From the NCBI GenBank assembly GCA_030581615.1, contig JAKTTT010000026.1, forward strand, positions 221,172 through 285,171: a stretch of 64,000 nt of DNA, given 5' to 3'. This document shows positions 21,575 through 30,404 of the stretch, piece by piece. The notes beneath the pieces were generated by a model. It worked only from the letters and a program-made list of their open reading frames with translations, did not search any database and was not told the origin of the DNA. Positions within the stretch are counted from its first letter, which is position 1, and every line of letters begins with the position of its first letter. This DNA is from Alloascoidea africana. Its lineage: Eukaryota; Ascomycota; Alloascoideomycetes; Alloascoideales; Alloascoideaceae. The translations under genes and the position numbers were made by a program.

Positions 21575-23407
21575 TCAAGGGCATTCAACAGTTTTGCATG
21601 TTTTTGTAATAGTGGTCAACGTAGTTTTTTGCACTGGCGTAGGGCAGTCGGTTTCGGTGACAGTGGTGTAGGTCGTCTTTTGAGGCGGAGGTGTAGGACA
21701 GTCGGTAATGGTGATTGTGCCTGCCTTTGTAACGGTGACAGTGACTCCATCATTCAGCACTATCTTTGTGGGCTCGGGGCAATAAGTGACATAAGTGGTG
21801 TAGTACCTTGTAGTGTAGGTAGTGTGATAATGAGTGTGGTCGTCGTCGTCGTCGTCATTATCATCATCGTCGTCATTATCATCATCGTCATCATCATCTC
21901 CAGGATCGGTTCCGTTATCATCATTATCATCGTCGTCATCATCGCCATCATCGCCATCATCGCCATCATCATTATCATCATTATCATCATCATCGTCATC
22001 ATCATCATCATCACCAGGATCGGTTCCGTTATCGTCACCAGGATCGGTTCCGTTATCATCACCAGGATCGGTTCCGTTGTCATCACCAGGATCTGTGCCG
22101 TTGTCATCACCAGGATCTGTGCCGTTGTCATCGCCTGGATCTGTGCCGTTGTCATCGCCTGGATCGGTTACATCTCCAGCACCGTCATCGTAGATTTCAG
22201 CTTTGATCACTATAGGAGAAGTAGCAATTCTCACTGGAATTGTGTGCGTATAGTTCATTGGGAACTTTTTAGCCTCCATTGTATAATACGGTCCAGATCC
22301 TATTTCGCCTTCTTTGGCCTGGCGAATATAGTATTCAAAATACAGAAAGTCAAGAGTTGCGAAATCGACGTTTGATGTGAGAGTCTGGGGAATATCATAG
22401 ACGACATATCGAAGCCCCTCCTCAGGCCCAAATGAATACTTGATAGAAACGGCTTTTGTAGAGCATTCGATTTCAGCCAAGGCATGTTCCTCCTCGCTAT
22501 AAGCAATATCTTTTGGATAGCCCCAGGCATTATAGGTGTTTGAGGTACCGACTTTGATCTCATCACAGTTTATATCAAAGAGATCACCTTCCTTTTTCTC
22601 GTATAGGAAAGTAGCATTGGTGTTATTATAGCCAGGAGTACCTGCATAAATATGAAGACTAGGGTCTTCAAAGTTCGAGGTGAGAACATATGCTTCGTAA
22701 TTCAAATAATACGTTCCAAGACGTCCAACAACAACCCCGGTTTGGTCGTAAGTATTTTCTTCGGTTTTTACTCCGAATTCCATAACTATTGGCTCAAAGA
22801 ACCTGGCAAAATAGTAACAGTCATCTTCATGTTCTTTCAAGCGCGCTGTGATTGCAAGAACACCTTTGGATCCATAACTTTCTTCTGGCTCTCCAACAAT
22901 GAGAAAGCGGATTGAATGGCTTTCTTCGTTGTAGAAAACATTGAGCACGTCTTCCCCTTTTTTGTTGGTTATTGTACGTCCAATTGGGGGAATATCGATT
23001 ACATCGTCTGGTAAAACAACATCAAAAAAAGTGTCTTTTTTCAAAGTGTTAGGGAGCTGGAAGAAAATTTGAATTGCAAACCACCCACTAGGGTGCTCAG
23101 TTACGCTTTTGAGTGTGTCATAGTCATGTACAAGAACAGCAGTGATCACATCAGAAAGCCCTTCCTTGTCGATTTCGTTTGAAGGCGACAAAGTAGGCAC
23201 GACATCAGGGCATAATGGACGAACAAAAGGTCCATCAACAGCGCCCACTATATAATCAGTGTGAGTGTACTCATCATCATCTAGAACACTTGGGTCAGGA
23301 ATTGGGTAAGTAGTAGTTGGGGTATCATTCTCGTCGGGCATGGGAGCAGCAATTGCGGCTTGTGCAAGCACAAGCGCAATTGCACAAAATTCTGCAAAGA
23401 GCTTCAT
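21575..23407 (-). CDS. Secreted/cell-surface adhesin-like protein with Asp-rich tandem repeats
   Basis: 610 residues from the ATG at 23407. The N-terminus is a clear signal peptide (MKLFAEFCAIALVLAQAAIA). Residues about 40-385 form a beta-rich domain with paired cysteines resembling the N-terminal ligand-binding regions of yeast adhesins, but I do not recognise a specific family. Then come about seven copies of the octapeptide DPGDDNGT and a long Asp/Asn run. The C-terminus is Thr/Cys-rich with repeated YCPEPT, TDCPTP and TVTETDCPTP motifs seen in yeast wall proteins. Oddly, the frame stops at ECP with no hydrophobic GPI tail, so it may be secreted, truncated, or held in the wall in another way. 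The open frame upstream of 23407 has no other ATG. Confidence 0.7.
   Translation of the reverse strand: MKLFAEFCAIALVLAQAAIAAPMPDENDTPTTTYPIPDPSVLDDDEYTHTDYIVGAVDGPFVRPLCPDVVPTLSPSNEIDKEGLSDVITAVLVHDYDTLKSVTEHPSGWFAIQIFFQLPNTLKKDTFFDVVLPDDVIDIPPIGRTITNKKGEDVLNVFYNEESHSIRFLIVGEPEESYGSKGVLAITARLKEHEDDCYYFARFFEPIVMEFGVKTEENTYDQTGVVVGRLGTYYLNYEAYVLTSNFEDPSLHIYAGTPGYNNTNATFLYEKKEGDLFDINCDEIKVGTSNTYNAWGYPKDIAYSEEEHALAEIECSTKAVSIKYSFGPEEGLRYVVYDIPQTLTSNVDFATLDFLYFEYYIRQAKEGEIGSGPYYTMEAKKFPMNYTHTIPVRIATSPIVIKAEIYDDGAGDVTDPGDDNGTDPGDDNGTDPGDDNGTDPGDDNGTDPGDDNGTDPGDDNGTDPGDDDDDDDDDDNDDNDDGDDGDDGDDDDDDNDDNGTDPGDDDDDDDNDDDDDNDDDDDDHTHYHTTYTTRYYTTYVTYCPEPTKIVLNDGVTVTVTKAGTITITDCPTPPPQKTTYTTVTETDCPTPVQKTTLTTITKTCKTVECP
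21838..22167 (-). repeat. In-frame tandem repeats in the surface-protein gene (GAC/GAT run plus 24-bp units)
   Basis: From 22167 down to about 22020, a 24-bp unit encoding DPGDDNGT recurs about seven times, with synonymous differences clustering neighbouring copies. Below that, to 21838, a GAT/GAC/AAC-rich run encodes an Asp-rich stretch interrupted once or more by NGTDPGD. Both are likely to vary in copy number between strains. The complementary strand shows matching but artefactual frames rich in Ser or Ile. Confidence 0.9.
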
Positions 23408-23659
23408 TTGATAGCGATTGAGAAGATCTTGAAGATGGGAAAAAAAAACCAGCGATAGCAGCAGATGGGATCTTTTTATAGACTGTGGGGAGCGCACTAT
23501 CGAATCAGCAGGGTGTTCTCGTAAAGTGGGACCCTGACCACCATCTTGGCAATTTCGGATTGTTGTGCTCGATCTAAAATTAGTTGGAGAATCTAGACAT
23601 TGCTAGCAGAGAAGCAAATCGGTATATACTATGCACACGTAAATAGCTATTTTTACAAT

Positions 23660-24970
23660 TCACACGTTGGTATAGTCAAACGCATAATTGAGACTCTCGA
23701 AAAACAGTATTTCGTCGAGAGATAGTGCCTCGTAATGATCTCCTTCCTGTCCGTAGAGTTCAAAAAAGTTTCCGCCCATCTCCTCCAGACCCCGTCTATA
23801 AGGAATAGACATAGGCTGGATAGGAGGGGTGAATTCTTTTTGCTCCACATTGCTCCAGGGAACATCTACTAAAAAAGGATGACTCTTGACTTCTTGGACA
23901 CCATATTTAGATCCAAGCCTATTGTTAGGATCCTTCTCCAATAGTAAAGAAATAAAATCGTATAGTTTTCTGGAAAGACCCGAGTTCTCAAATGGTGGCA
24001 TTGGATTAATCATTTTAATTTTCTGTGAGACGAGCGTAGAATCGTCTTCAAATGGAAGACGACCAAATGCCATCATGAAAGTCATCACGCCTAGAGCCCA
24101 CCAGTCCACCGCTTTTGTGAAACCCGGGGGATTTAGAGGATTTAATGGTATCATTTCTGGGGCCCTGTACTTCTGCGAACCTCCAATATTATAGCATTTA
24201 CTATCAGCATCTGGAAGCCCCAATTCCGACAGTCCATAGTCACACAACCGTATATGGCCAACATCGTCGAGCAAGATATTTGAGCTGTTCAAGTCTTTAT
24301 AGATGATTCCTCTTTCATGAAGGTATTCGAGGCCTAATATCATTTCTGCCACATAAAATCGTATTGCATTCTCCGTCACAAAGCTCTCTCTGATCTGAGG
24401 TTCCACAAAATACTTGCCAATCTCCCCACCTGTATAATAGTCCATAACTAGAAAAGCATAGAACCCGGTCTGGAAAGCATATCTCAGCGTGCCATTGAAA
24501 GGGCCGTCAAACACGCTTGCCATTATATTTCGCTCGTTCATGCACGACTCCTCAGACACATTCCTATTCAGCAGAGTTCGTTTGGAAAGAACTTTCATCG
24601 CATAAATCTGGCCTGTATGTTTGTCCATTACTTTGTAAACAATTCCATACACTCCCTCCCTGAGCTCGTTTAATAAAATGAAGTCGTTTATATCATAAAC
24701 GTGTGTTTGCTGTCCATGGTCCGACCTCAGCTTTTTGTGTCTGGCGTCTCCCACCATGTTGATGAGCGGTTTCGGTATTATTGGGTCCGAGACTACTCTT
24801 TTCCTTTTTCCTTTTGATGTGCTCTCTTTTGCATTATAACAAGGAGCTTGTATGCTGTCATTTTCTACCCCATTGTTGTCATTCGTCGTCCAGCCAAGGG
24901 AAGCGCTGTTATTGTCGCCGGTGTCCATTGGGAGAGGCCACGCTTTATAGATATTCTCCTGAAGGTTCAT
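23660..24970 (-). CDS. Divergent AGC-family protein kinase with altered catalytic motifs
   Basis: 436 residues. The kinase domain spans about residues 94-366. AGC affinity is shown by MKVLSK (Lys126), the alpha-C Glu (Glu146), VDWWALGVMTFMMAFGRLPF and the tail motif FTPPI (380-384). Several invariant or near-invariant positions differ. HRD is YKD (Asp226 kept) and the usual Lys two residues on is Asn228. DFG is DYG (244-246). The Gly loop is EGVYGIVY. The PDK1-type activation-loop Thr falls at about Asn261 in NIGGSQKYRAPE. The catalytic Asp, metal Asp and ATP Lys remain, so activity is possible but regulation should differ. The N-terminal 90 residues are disordered with a basic KGKRKR stretch. 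It looks like a fast-evolving Sch9/Ypk/PKA-like paralogue; I cannot assign an orthologue. Confidence 0.8.
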   Translation of the reverse strand: MNLQENIYKAWPLPMDTGDNNSASLGWTTNDNNGVENDSIQAPCYNAKESTSKGKRKRVVSDPIIPKPLINMVGDARHKKLRSDHGQQTHVYDINDFILLNELREGVYGIVYKVMDKHTGQIYAMKVLSKRTLLNRNVSEESCMNERNIMASVFDGPFNGTLRYAFQTGFYAFLVMDYYTGGEIGKYFVEPQIRESFVTENAIRFYVAEMILGLEYLHERGIIYKDLNSSNILLDDVGHIRLCDYGLSELGLPDADSKCYNIGGSQKYRAPEMIPLNPLNPPGFTKAVDWWALGVMTFMMAFGRLPFEDDSTLVSQKIKMINPMPPFENSGLSRKLYDFISLLLEKDPNNRLGSKYGVQEVKSHPFLVDVPWSNVEQKEFTPPIQPMSIPYRRGLEEMGGNFFELYGQEGDHYEALSLDEILFFESLNYAFDYTNV

Positions 24971-27430
24971 ATTTATTCATTATCTAAAAGAATGATACTG
25001 AGATAGTTAAAAAAAAATAAAATCAACGCTAGATCGTTGTTGCTGTCGCTGTTTTATTTGTATGAAGCCTACTATTCGGGTTTGTGTGATGTGAAGAAAA
25101 ACGAAGCGAGTCAATAGTGTCCATTTACATGCCAGTAGTGCACCTAAACCTTTTCGCACAGCACTTTCGCCGAGAAATGACAGAATATACCCGTTTCTTG
25201 TCTACTGCTTTCCAAAACAATGGTTAAGGAGTCTGTTTTTCGCTGCTTCATGATTTGTCCGAGTTATTTACCTTGCTCAACCCTGGTTTGGATCCGTGAG
25301 CAAAGGAACCGACAGCTACGCCCTCAATATCTTCTTTTTTAGCCCCTTGGAGTCAAATCTACACTTATATACCGAGATGCTAGGCTAAGAGGAAAAGGCC
25401 ATGGTGTACTTTGGAAACATGAGAGAAAAGCTACATGAACATATCATGGTACATGAAGTCGAATATAATAACAAATAAGCACCCCAGAGGGTTGCATGCA
25501 CAGCTAGTTTTGCATTCCGAATCGCGACAAACAGATTTGAGATCGCTTGCCATCTTGGCGGAGGACAGCAAGAAGGAGCATTGAGAAGCCTGGTCGAGTC
25601 GAGATTGTGGTTTGTGGTTTGTGCTATTTGCTACTTGCCAGCAGGAGAGGCGGACAGTCGTTCTCATATATACGCGTTAGCGGGTAACTGTCGTAACTTC
25701 TGACGAGAGGGTAACTTTAAACAGAGAAGCTTGTCTCCCACCACTTGTGGAGATCATTAAACTTGATCTGAATCTCAGAAGCAAATCTCTGCTTTGAATG
25801 AACAATCTGATTAGACTACTCTGAACGAAGTTATTGTTTCGCGTGTTCTCACTCCAAGCTGATCCGAGTAACCTAGGTATCATCCACAAGGAGTCCGATC
25901 TTTCAGCAGAGGAAGGTAATCCTGACCTGTTAGATTCCTGCTAATCTGAGCGTTGATCCACTCTGTATATATTTAGCTCAACCAGCTTCTCAGCATTGCC
26001 GCTTTCCTGTTCAAACAGTCATCACTTGAATGCATCCCACAGTGCTAACTGGCATAGTTTGTTTGACTTCACTTTCCTCATGGCAGATCTTGAAAGCAAT
26101 TGCTTCTGGGAAGGCCTGACCTCGAATGCAGCGCTGCATTATCGGATCTAAAATGTCAACTGGCTGACAGGAACTGGCTCATAATTCAAAGAGTTGCTAC
26201 TGCTTGACAGATGTATAATGCCAGTACAGATTCGCTTGGTCTTTTTATCATTTTTAGTAACAATGATAGCTGTTGCGAAAGATGAACATTGGGTATCCAT
26301 GTAGCCCTGCATAGTGTTGTGATTTATGCACACGAATCAAGGTGCCAAAATAAGAAATGAGAGTCATAAGAGTGGTGGTTATTTATCGAAGGCTCAAAAA
26401 CAGCAACTGGTCATTTGCTTTCACTAGATGGGGCCACTTGGTAAAATGACATCAATCGCTGCCTTTGTTGCTTTTATTCGCTAACAATTGTTGGCAAATT
26501 CTTTTTCTAACCTCTGGATGATCACATTTAGTGGTGAACTTAGTTCCAAGGAACAATCTTGTAGACAATTATCAGCTTTTTTCAATGCAATGAACGTCAT
26601 TTGTAGTAAAAAGAAAACACGCTCCTGGAAACAATTGGAACCTATCATAAACCTCAATGCGCAAAATCAGATAAAAAGTTGTAATTCCGTACCGATCTGG
26701 AAGCGATGAATCAGATGACTGATATAGTATCTAGAACCTAGTGAATTATGGCTTCAGTGCAGAGAATCTCGATTTGCCACGGCAATGATTTTAAGTCTTC
26801 CAGATGCGGAACTAGCAGTCTCTGTTGAAGAAAGAGGAACAACTGTACCGATCGAACTGACCTTTCTGGTGCTTTACTCCAGAGAAGGGCATTCGCCATT
26901 GGGAGTATTAATGGCAACGATTAAGAAAAACATTGGGCGATAGTGAGGTTTTGGACTTTAGGAGTTATAAAAAAGGCAATACAATTGAACTCTGAAACGC
27001 CATCACATTTTTCGCTGCTGATCCAAGCAGTTCGTGTATTAAACGCTTCTTTCCCGAATTACTCGATACAGAGACAAATGCAATTAATCCTGTAAAGATC
27101 CAGTAGTCTAACGCTCTGTAAATGAGTCAACCTGACGATGACCGTTTTCAACACTGCCAACTCCCCCGATCTGGCCTGGTGGTTCTATTCTGATTTGATC
27201 TTGGTTAATTATGAGAACTTAACCAAATTGCACTCAAAAAGCGATTCCGGTTTGCCCCCAGTAGATATCGATGAGTCGTAGACACTTGATTAAAAAGCTG
27301 GAGGACAAAATCGCCCACCAGACCTTTATACACTCCAAAGCTGAAAGTCCTGTATTTTGCGTATTTAAAAGCCAGAATCTTTCCTCATCTTTCCTTTCTC
27401 TTCAACAATCTCTCACATCCACTTTCTACA
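24971..27430. other. Gene-poor region upstream of the small heat-shock gene
   Basis: About 2.5 kb. Apart from a small Cys-rich frame at 25431-25553 (listed separately), the open frames are short and unremarkable. The last few hundred bases serve as promoter of the small heat-shock gene: an inverted heat-shock element (TTCCCGAA) at 27051-27058 and a TATTTAAAAG box near 27360. Confidence 0.5.
25431..25553 (-). CDS. Possible 40-residue Cys-rich small protein (metallothionein-like spacing)
   Basis: A short minus-strand frame whose N-terminal part reads MASDLKSVCRDSECKTS followed by CACNPLGC: six cysteines in 18 residues with C-x4-C-x3-C-x-C-x4-C spacing. The 14 residues after the last Cys are hydrophobic and look unlike the rest, so the true C-terminus may be shorter or spliced. 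The upstream context is gene-like: a TATATATG box near 25665, an A/C-rich leader, and the good start context CCGCCAAGATGG. I know no homologue and cannot exclude chance. Confidence 0.3.
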   Translation of the reverse strand: MASDLKSVCRDSECKTSCACNPLGCLFVIIFDFMYHDMFM

Positions 27431-28195
27431 ATGAGCTACGAAAACTACAACGCCAACTTTCTCGGCAGTCCTCGACTGCGTCGCGTCGTGACCGCGAGCC
27501 CTACTCCAAGCGCTTATTCTGGTTACTCTTCTCCTCCCTCCTCCTATCAAAGAGGCGCTTATTTTCAGCCCCCCCAAGACAAGACTGGCCCAAGAATCAT
27601 TGATCATGTAAGCCCTAAAAGTCCTAAAAGTCCTAAGACCCCAACCGGCTTCTATGCAGCAGTCGATCCGTGGAGCGGCCAGCCCTATCCTTCTAGTTGG
27701 TCTCCTGTGAAGCAGAATGGGCACCACATTCATAATGCATTGGGTAGGAGAGCCTCTTTTGAAAACATCCAACAGAAAAAGAAGAAAGAGATGAAGAAGC
27801 AGGAGCCATGGGAGAAACTTGAAGCCTTGTCATTTTTGGAGTATCCTGACCACTACCAACTGAAAGTTTCCCTTCCTTCAGATTACTTGGAATCAAACCT
27901 CGAAATTGATACAAACAGATCAAAAAAACAGGTTTTCATCTACGCCAAGTCAAAATACTTTCTCCAAAAGCACTGGCTGAACCAACACAGAATAGTGGAA
28001 AGGGAAAAGCAAATTACTAGAAGGTTCTGGTTGAACTTGAAAGATTACAAGACCAAAGAATGGTTGAGAGATATGAAGTTCAGATATGACCAAAATACTC
28101 ATGAATTGATGATAATTCTGACCAAAAAAGCAGATCCACAAGGCATCCCAGTTGCTGTTCCAATTGGAATACCTTTTTATCCTGTTAGGCATTGA
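27431..28195 (+). CDS. Small heat-shock protein (Hsp20/alpha-crystallin domain)
   Basis: 254 residues. The first 130 are Ser/Tyr/Pro-rich and disordered, with a triple SPK repeat near residue 60 (likely phosphosites). The alpha-crystallin domain spans about residues 138-238. It starts at YPDHYQLKVSLPSDYLESNLEID, continues through an ITRRFWLNL strand, and ends with NTHELMIILTKK, in place of the usual NGVLTITIPK. A short hydrophobic tail follows (GIPVAVPIGIPF), longer than the usual I-x-I motif. Family members are ATP-independent holdases in the cytosol. An inverted heat-shock element and a TATA-like box lie upstream. The order of parts resembles Hsp42/Hsp26, but similarity is low and no orthologue can be named. 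Confidence 0.7.
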   Translation: MSYENYNANFLGSPRLRRVVTASPTPSAYSGYSSPPSSYQRGAYFQPPQDKTGPRIIDHVSPKSPKSPKTPTGFYAAVDPWSGQPYPSSWSPVKQNGHHIHNALGRRASFENIQQKKKKEMKKQEPWEKLEALSFLEYPDHYQLKVSLPSDYLESNLEIDTNRSKKQVFIYAKSKYFLQKHWLNQHRIVEREKQITRRFWLNLKDYKTKEWLRDMKFRYDQNTHELMIILTKKADPQGIPVAVPIGIPFYPVRH

Positions 28196-28625
28196 ACAGA
28201 ACACTAGATACACATGTTATTGCGAAAGCTACTTTTCCCTCTTTGTTATACTATCAATCTCAGATTCATGGTTAGAGAAAAACCATCGATTTCTATATAA
28301 GAGGAAGATTGAATCTTTGTTATTTTAGCCCATCAGCTGATTTTGGCATTATATTATATTTCCTGCTTCACATACGATTTCTATATTATGGGTCTTAATA
28401 TACTTTTTTATTACTACTAAAGTTGTAATTCAATCCAGTTGAGCATTACAATTCTTTGGAATAAAGTGTATTCAAGCTTCTTGATCTGCATTACAAAGTT
28501 TCACCACAGAACACCAGAACTATGGATCAAGACACCCATTCATCAGGTCTAAAACCACCACTTTGTTTGATACTTGATCTAACCGCAGGAGGTGACTTGA
28601 ACTGGTTTGTCAGATTTCGTTCGGA
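28196..28625. other. Intergenic, no supported gene
   Basis: AT-rich spacer between two co-oriented genes, holding the 3' UTR of the heat-shock gene and the promoter of CSN4. Confidence 0.6.
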
Positions 28626-30197
28626 ATGACAATAGAATCAGACATTGATGCAATAATATCTTTGCCCAGGTCGCAACCTGAAAAGGCAAAAGCAGTGATT
28701 GAGTACTTTAAAAATGCTCTACCCTTGGATTATCAGAACGTGGTTTCGTTTGTAAACAAGTTACTTTCGTTAAACACTGGATTACTGCTACTTCGCCCTG
28801 TTTTCAGCGATGTCATTGAGTATTTACTTTCAATTGACTCTATATCTATAACCAAGAATACGACTGTGTCAAAAGCCGAGCAGTACAACAGTCAGGGGCA
28901 GGCCATTCAACAGCAACAAGATCTTGAAGACCGTCTCATAAAGATATACCAGTATATCTTAACTTGTTTAGATGATTCCAAGATAAATGTTTCTTTGGAT
29001 TTGGTTGAAATCAAGTTGCGGTTTAAACTGACATCTATCTATGAACATCTTTCTTACTCCAAGGAACCAAGTTATGAACGACAACAACTGAATCAGGCAA
29101 TTCAAGTTTTAAAAGTGATTAAACTCGATAACTTGGGATCCAACCCATCCGAAACGCTGCTCATTTTACAGGTACAAATTAGGCTGGCGCAACTTTACTA
29201 TTTATTAAGAGATTTTAGCAATGCTGATTTCTACATGAATAAAGCTGCCATAACGCTGGCACCATTCCTGGAAACGGATAGTGAGAATGCTTCTGGTGCA
29301 AGAACCAGCAACAGGTTTAATGATGAAGAAGAGAATCGTCTTTCCAGTTTGAAATTAAAATTCAGAATTTTGCAAACTGATTTGAATGATGAATACTTAA
29401 AATTTGCCGACACCTCCAACAGGTATTACCAACTGTCGAATAGAATGGAATTTTCTGAAATTGACAGGTATTGGTTTTTAATAAGAAGCATAATTGCAGC
29501 AATTCTTACGCCACCGGGTACTGTAGACAAATACAGAACTCTATCAATGCTGCTCAAAGACTTTAGGATCTGTTCAATTGATAATGTTACCTCGTATCGT
29601 ACCTTGCCCTTTGATCAGGTTGAGACTTTCCAAAAGAATAGAACAATTCTGAGCCGTTTGTTCAAGTACAGGTCACGAGTGTTCTTTGAAGACGAGCCTG
29701 AGTCGAGCGAGACTCAGTCTCTAGTGATTTCTACAGCGAGATTTCTGTTGTATCAGTTCAACTTTATGATGAAAAAGATGTACAACGACGAAATAATTCC
29801 TGCTTCTGAGCTCAACTTTCTCTCCGACAATACGCAATCAAAAGCAATTTGTCCCGAGATTCTCCAATCTCATCATATATCTGTGCTTGATCAGATTCTT
29901 TTTGAGCATAATGTCATTTCCATTTCTCGAATATTCAACAACGTCAAATATGACAATCTTTTAAACTTGTTGTTCCCACCCAAATCTTCCGTCACAAAAT
30001 CCAAAAAACAACTAGGGATAGATATTGGCAATATGATAACGGAGGGGAGATTGTACGCGTCATTGGATCAGATAAGCGAAATTGTCTATTTCAAAAATGA
30101 TTATGTGGAAAGAAGCCGAGATTACGATCAGAAAATGAGAATTGAAAAGATATGTAACATTTTAGACACGGTTGTTCAACAGATTACAACAAAGTAG
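28626..30197 (+). CDS. CSN4: COP9 signalosome subunit 4 (PCI domain)
   Basis: 523 residues, intronless. The N-terminal two thirds are helical repeats. The C-terminal part is a PCI/winged-helix domain with HNVISISRIFNNVKYDNLLNLL, a MITEGRLYASLDQISEIVYF segment, and a final amphipathic helix. That order (EHNLLAASKLYNNI-type start, MITEGR, DQI, final helix) is specific for CSN4 among PCI proteins; Rpn5 is the nearest alternative. The signalosome removes Nedd8/Rub1 from cullins. S. cerevisiae keeps only a divergent complex, so a recognisable CSN4 argues for a lineage with a more complete one. It is longer than most CSN4 proteins (about 400), because of Asn/Ser-rich insertions around residues 85-105 and 225-245. 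Confidence 0.82.
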   Translation: MTIESDIDAIISLPRSQPEKAKAVIEYFKNALPLDYQNVVSFVNKLLSLNTGLLLLRPVFSDVIEYLLSIDSISITKNTTVSKAEQYNSQGQAIQQQQDLEDRLIKIYQYILTCLDDSKINVSLDLVEIKLRFKLTSIYEHLSYSKEPSYERQQLNQAIQVLKVIKLDNLGSNPSETLLILQVQIRLAQLYYLLRDFSNADFYMNKAAITLAPFLETDSENASGARTSNRFNDEEENRLSSLKLKFRILQTDLNDEYLKFADTSNRYYQLSNRMEFSEIDRYWFLIRSIIAAILTPPGTVDKYRTLSMLLKDFRICSIDNVTSYRTLPFDQVETFQKNRTILSRLFKYRSRVFFEDEPESSETQSLVISTARFLLYQFNFMMKKMYNDEIIPASELNFLSDNTQSKAICPEILQSHHISVLDQILFEHNVISISRIFNNVKYDNLLNLLFPPKSSVTKSKKQLGIDIGNMITEGRLYASLDQISEIVYFKNDYVERSRDYDQKMRIEKICNILDTVVQQITTK

Positions 30198-30404
30198 GAT
30201 ACCTTGATACTATATCTTAATCTAGTGTTGAGTAAATTGGCTAAATAGCACAAAAATAAAGCTGATAAAATGGCTATGACGAGAGGTACAAAACTAAACA
30301 GAGAAAAAAAAAAAAGACATAAAAAACGTAAAACAATCTATTTATACATTGATAAAAAACAAAAACAAAAGAGGACTTTTGGGGTTGCAATTGTTTTGGC
30401 ACTC

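Noticed and set aside
21629-22375. Ile/Val-rich 248-codon frame opposite the Asp-repeat protein
   Set aside because: Pure complement of the GAT/GAC repeats; low complexity with no start context or homology.
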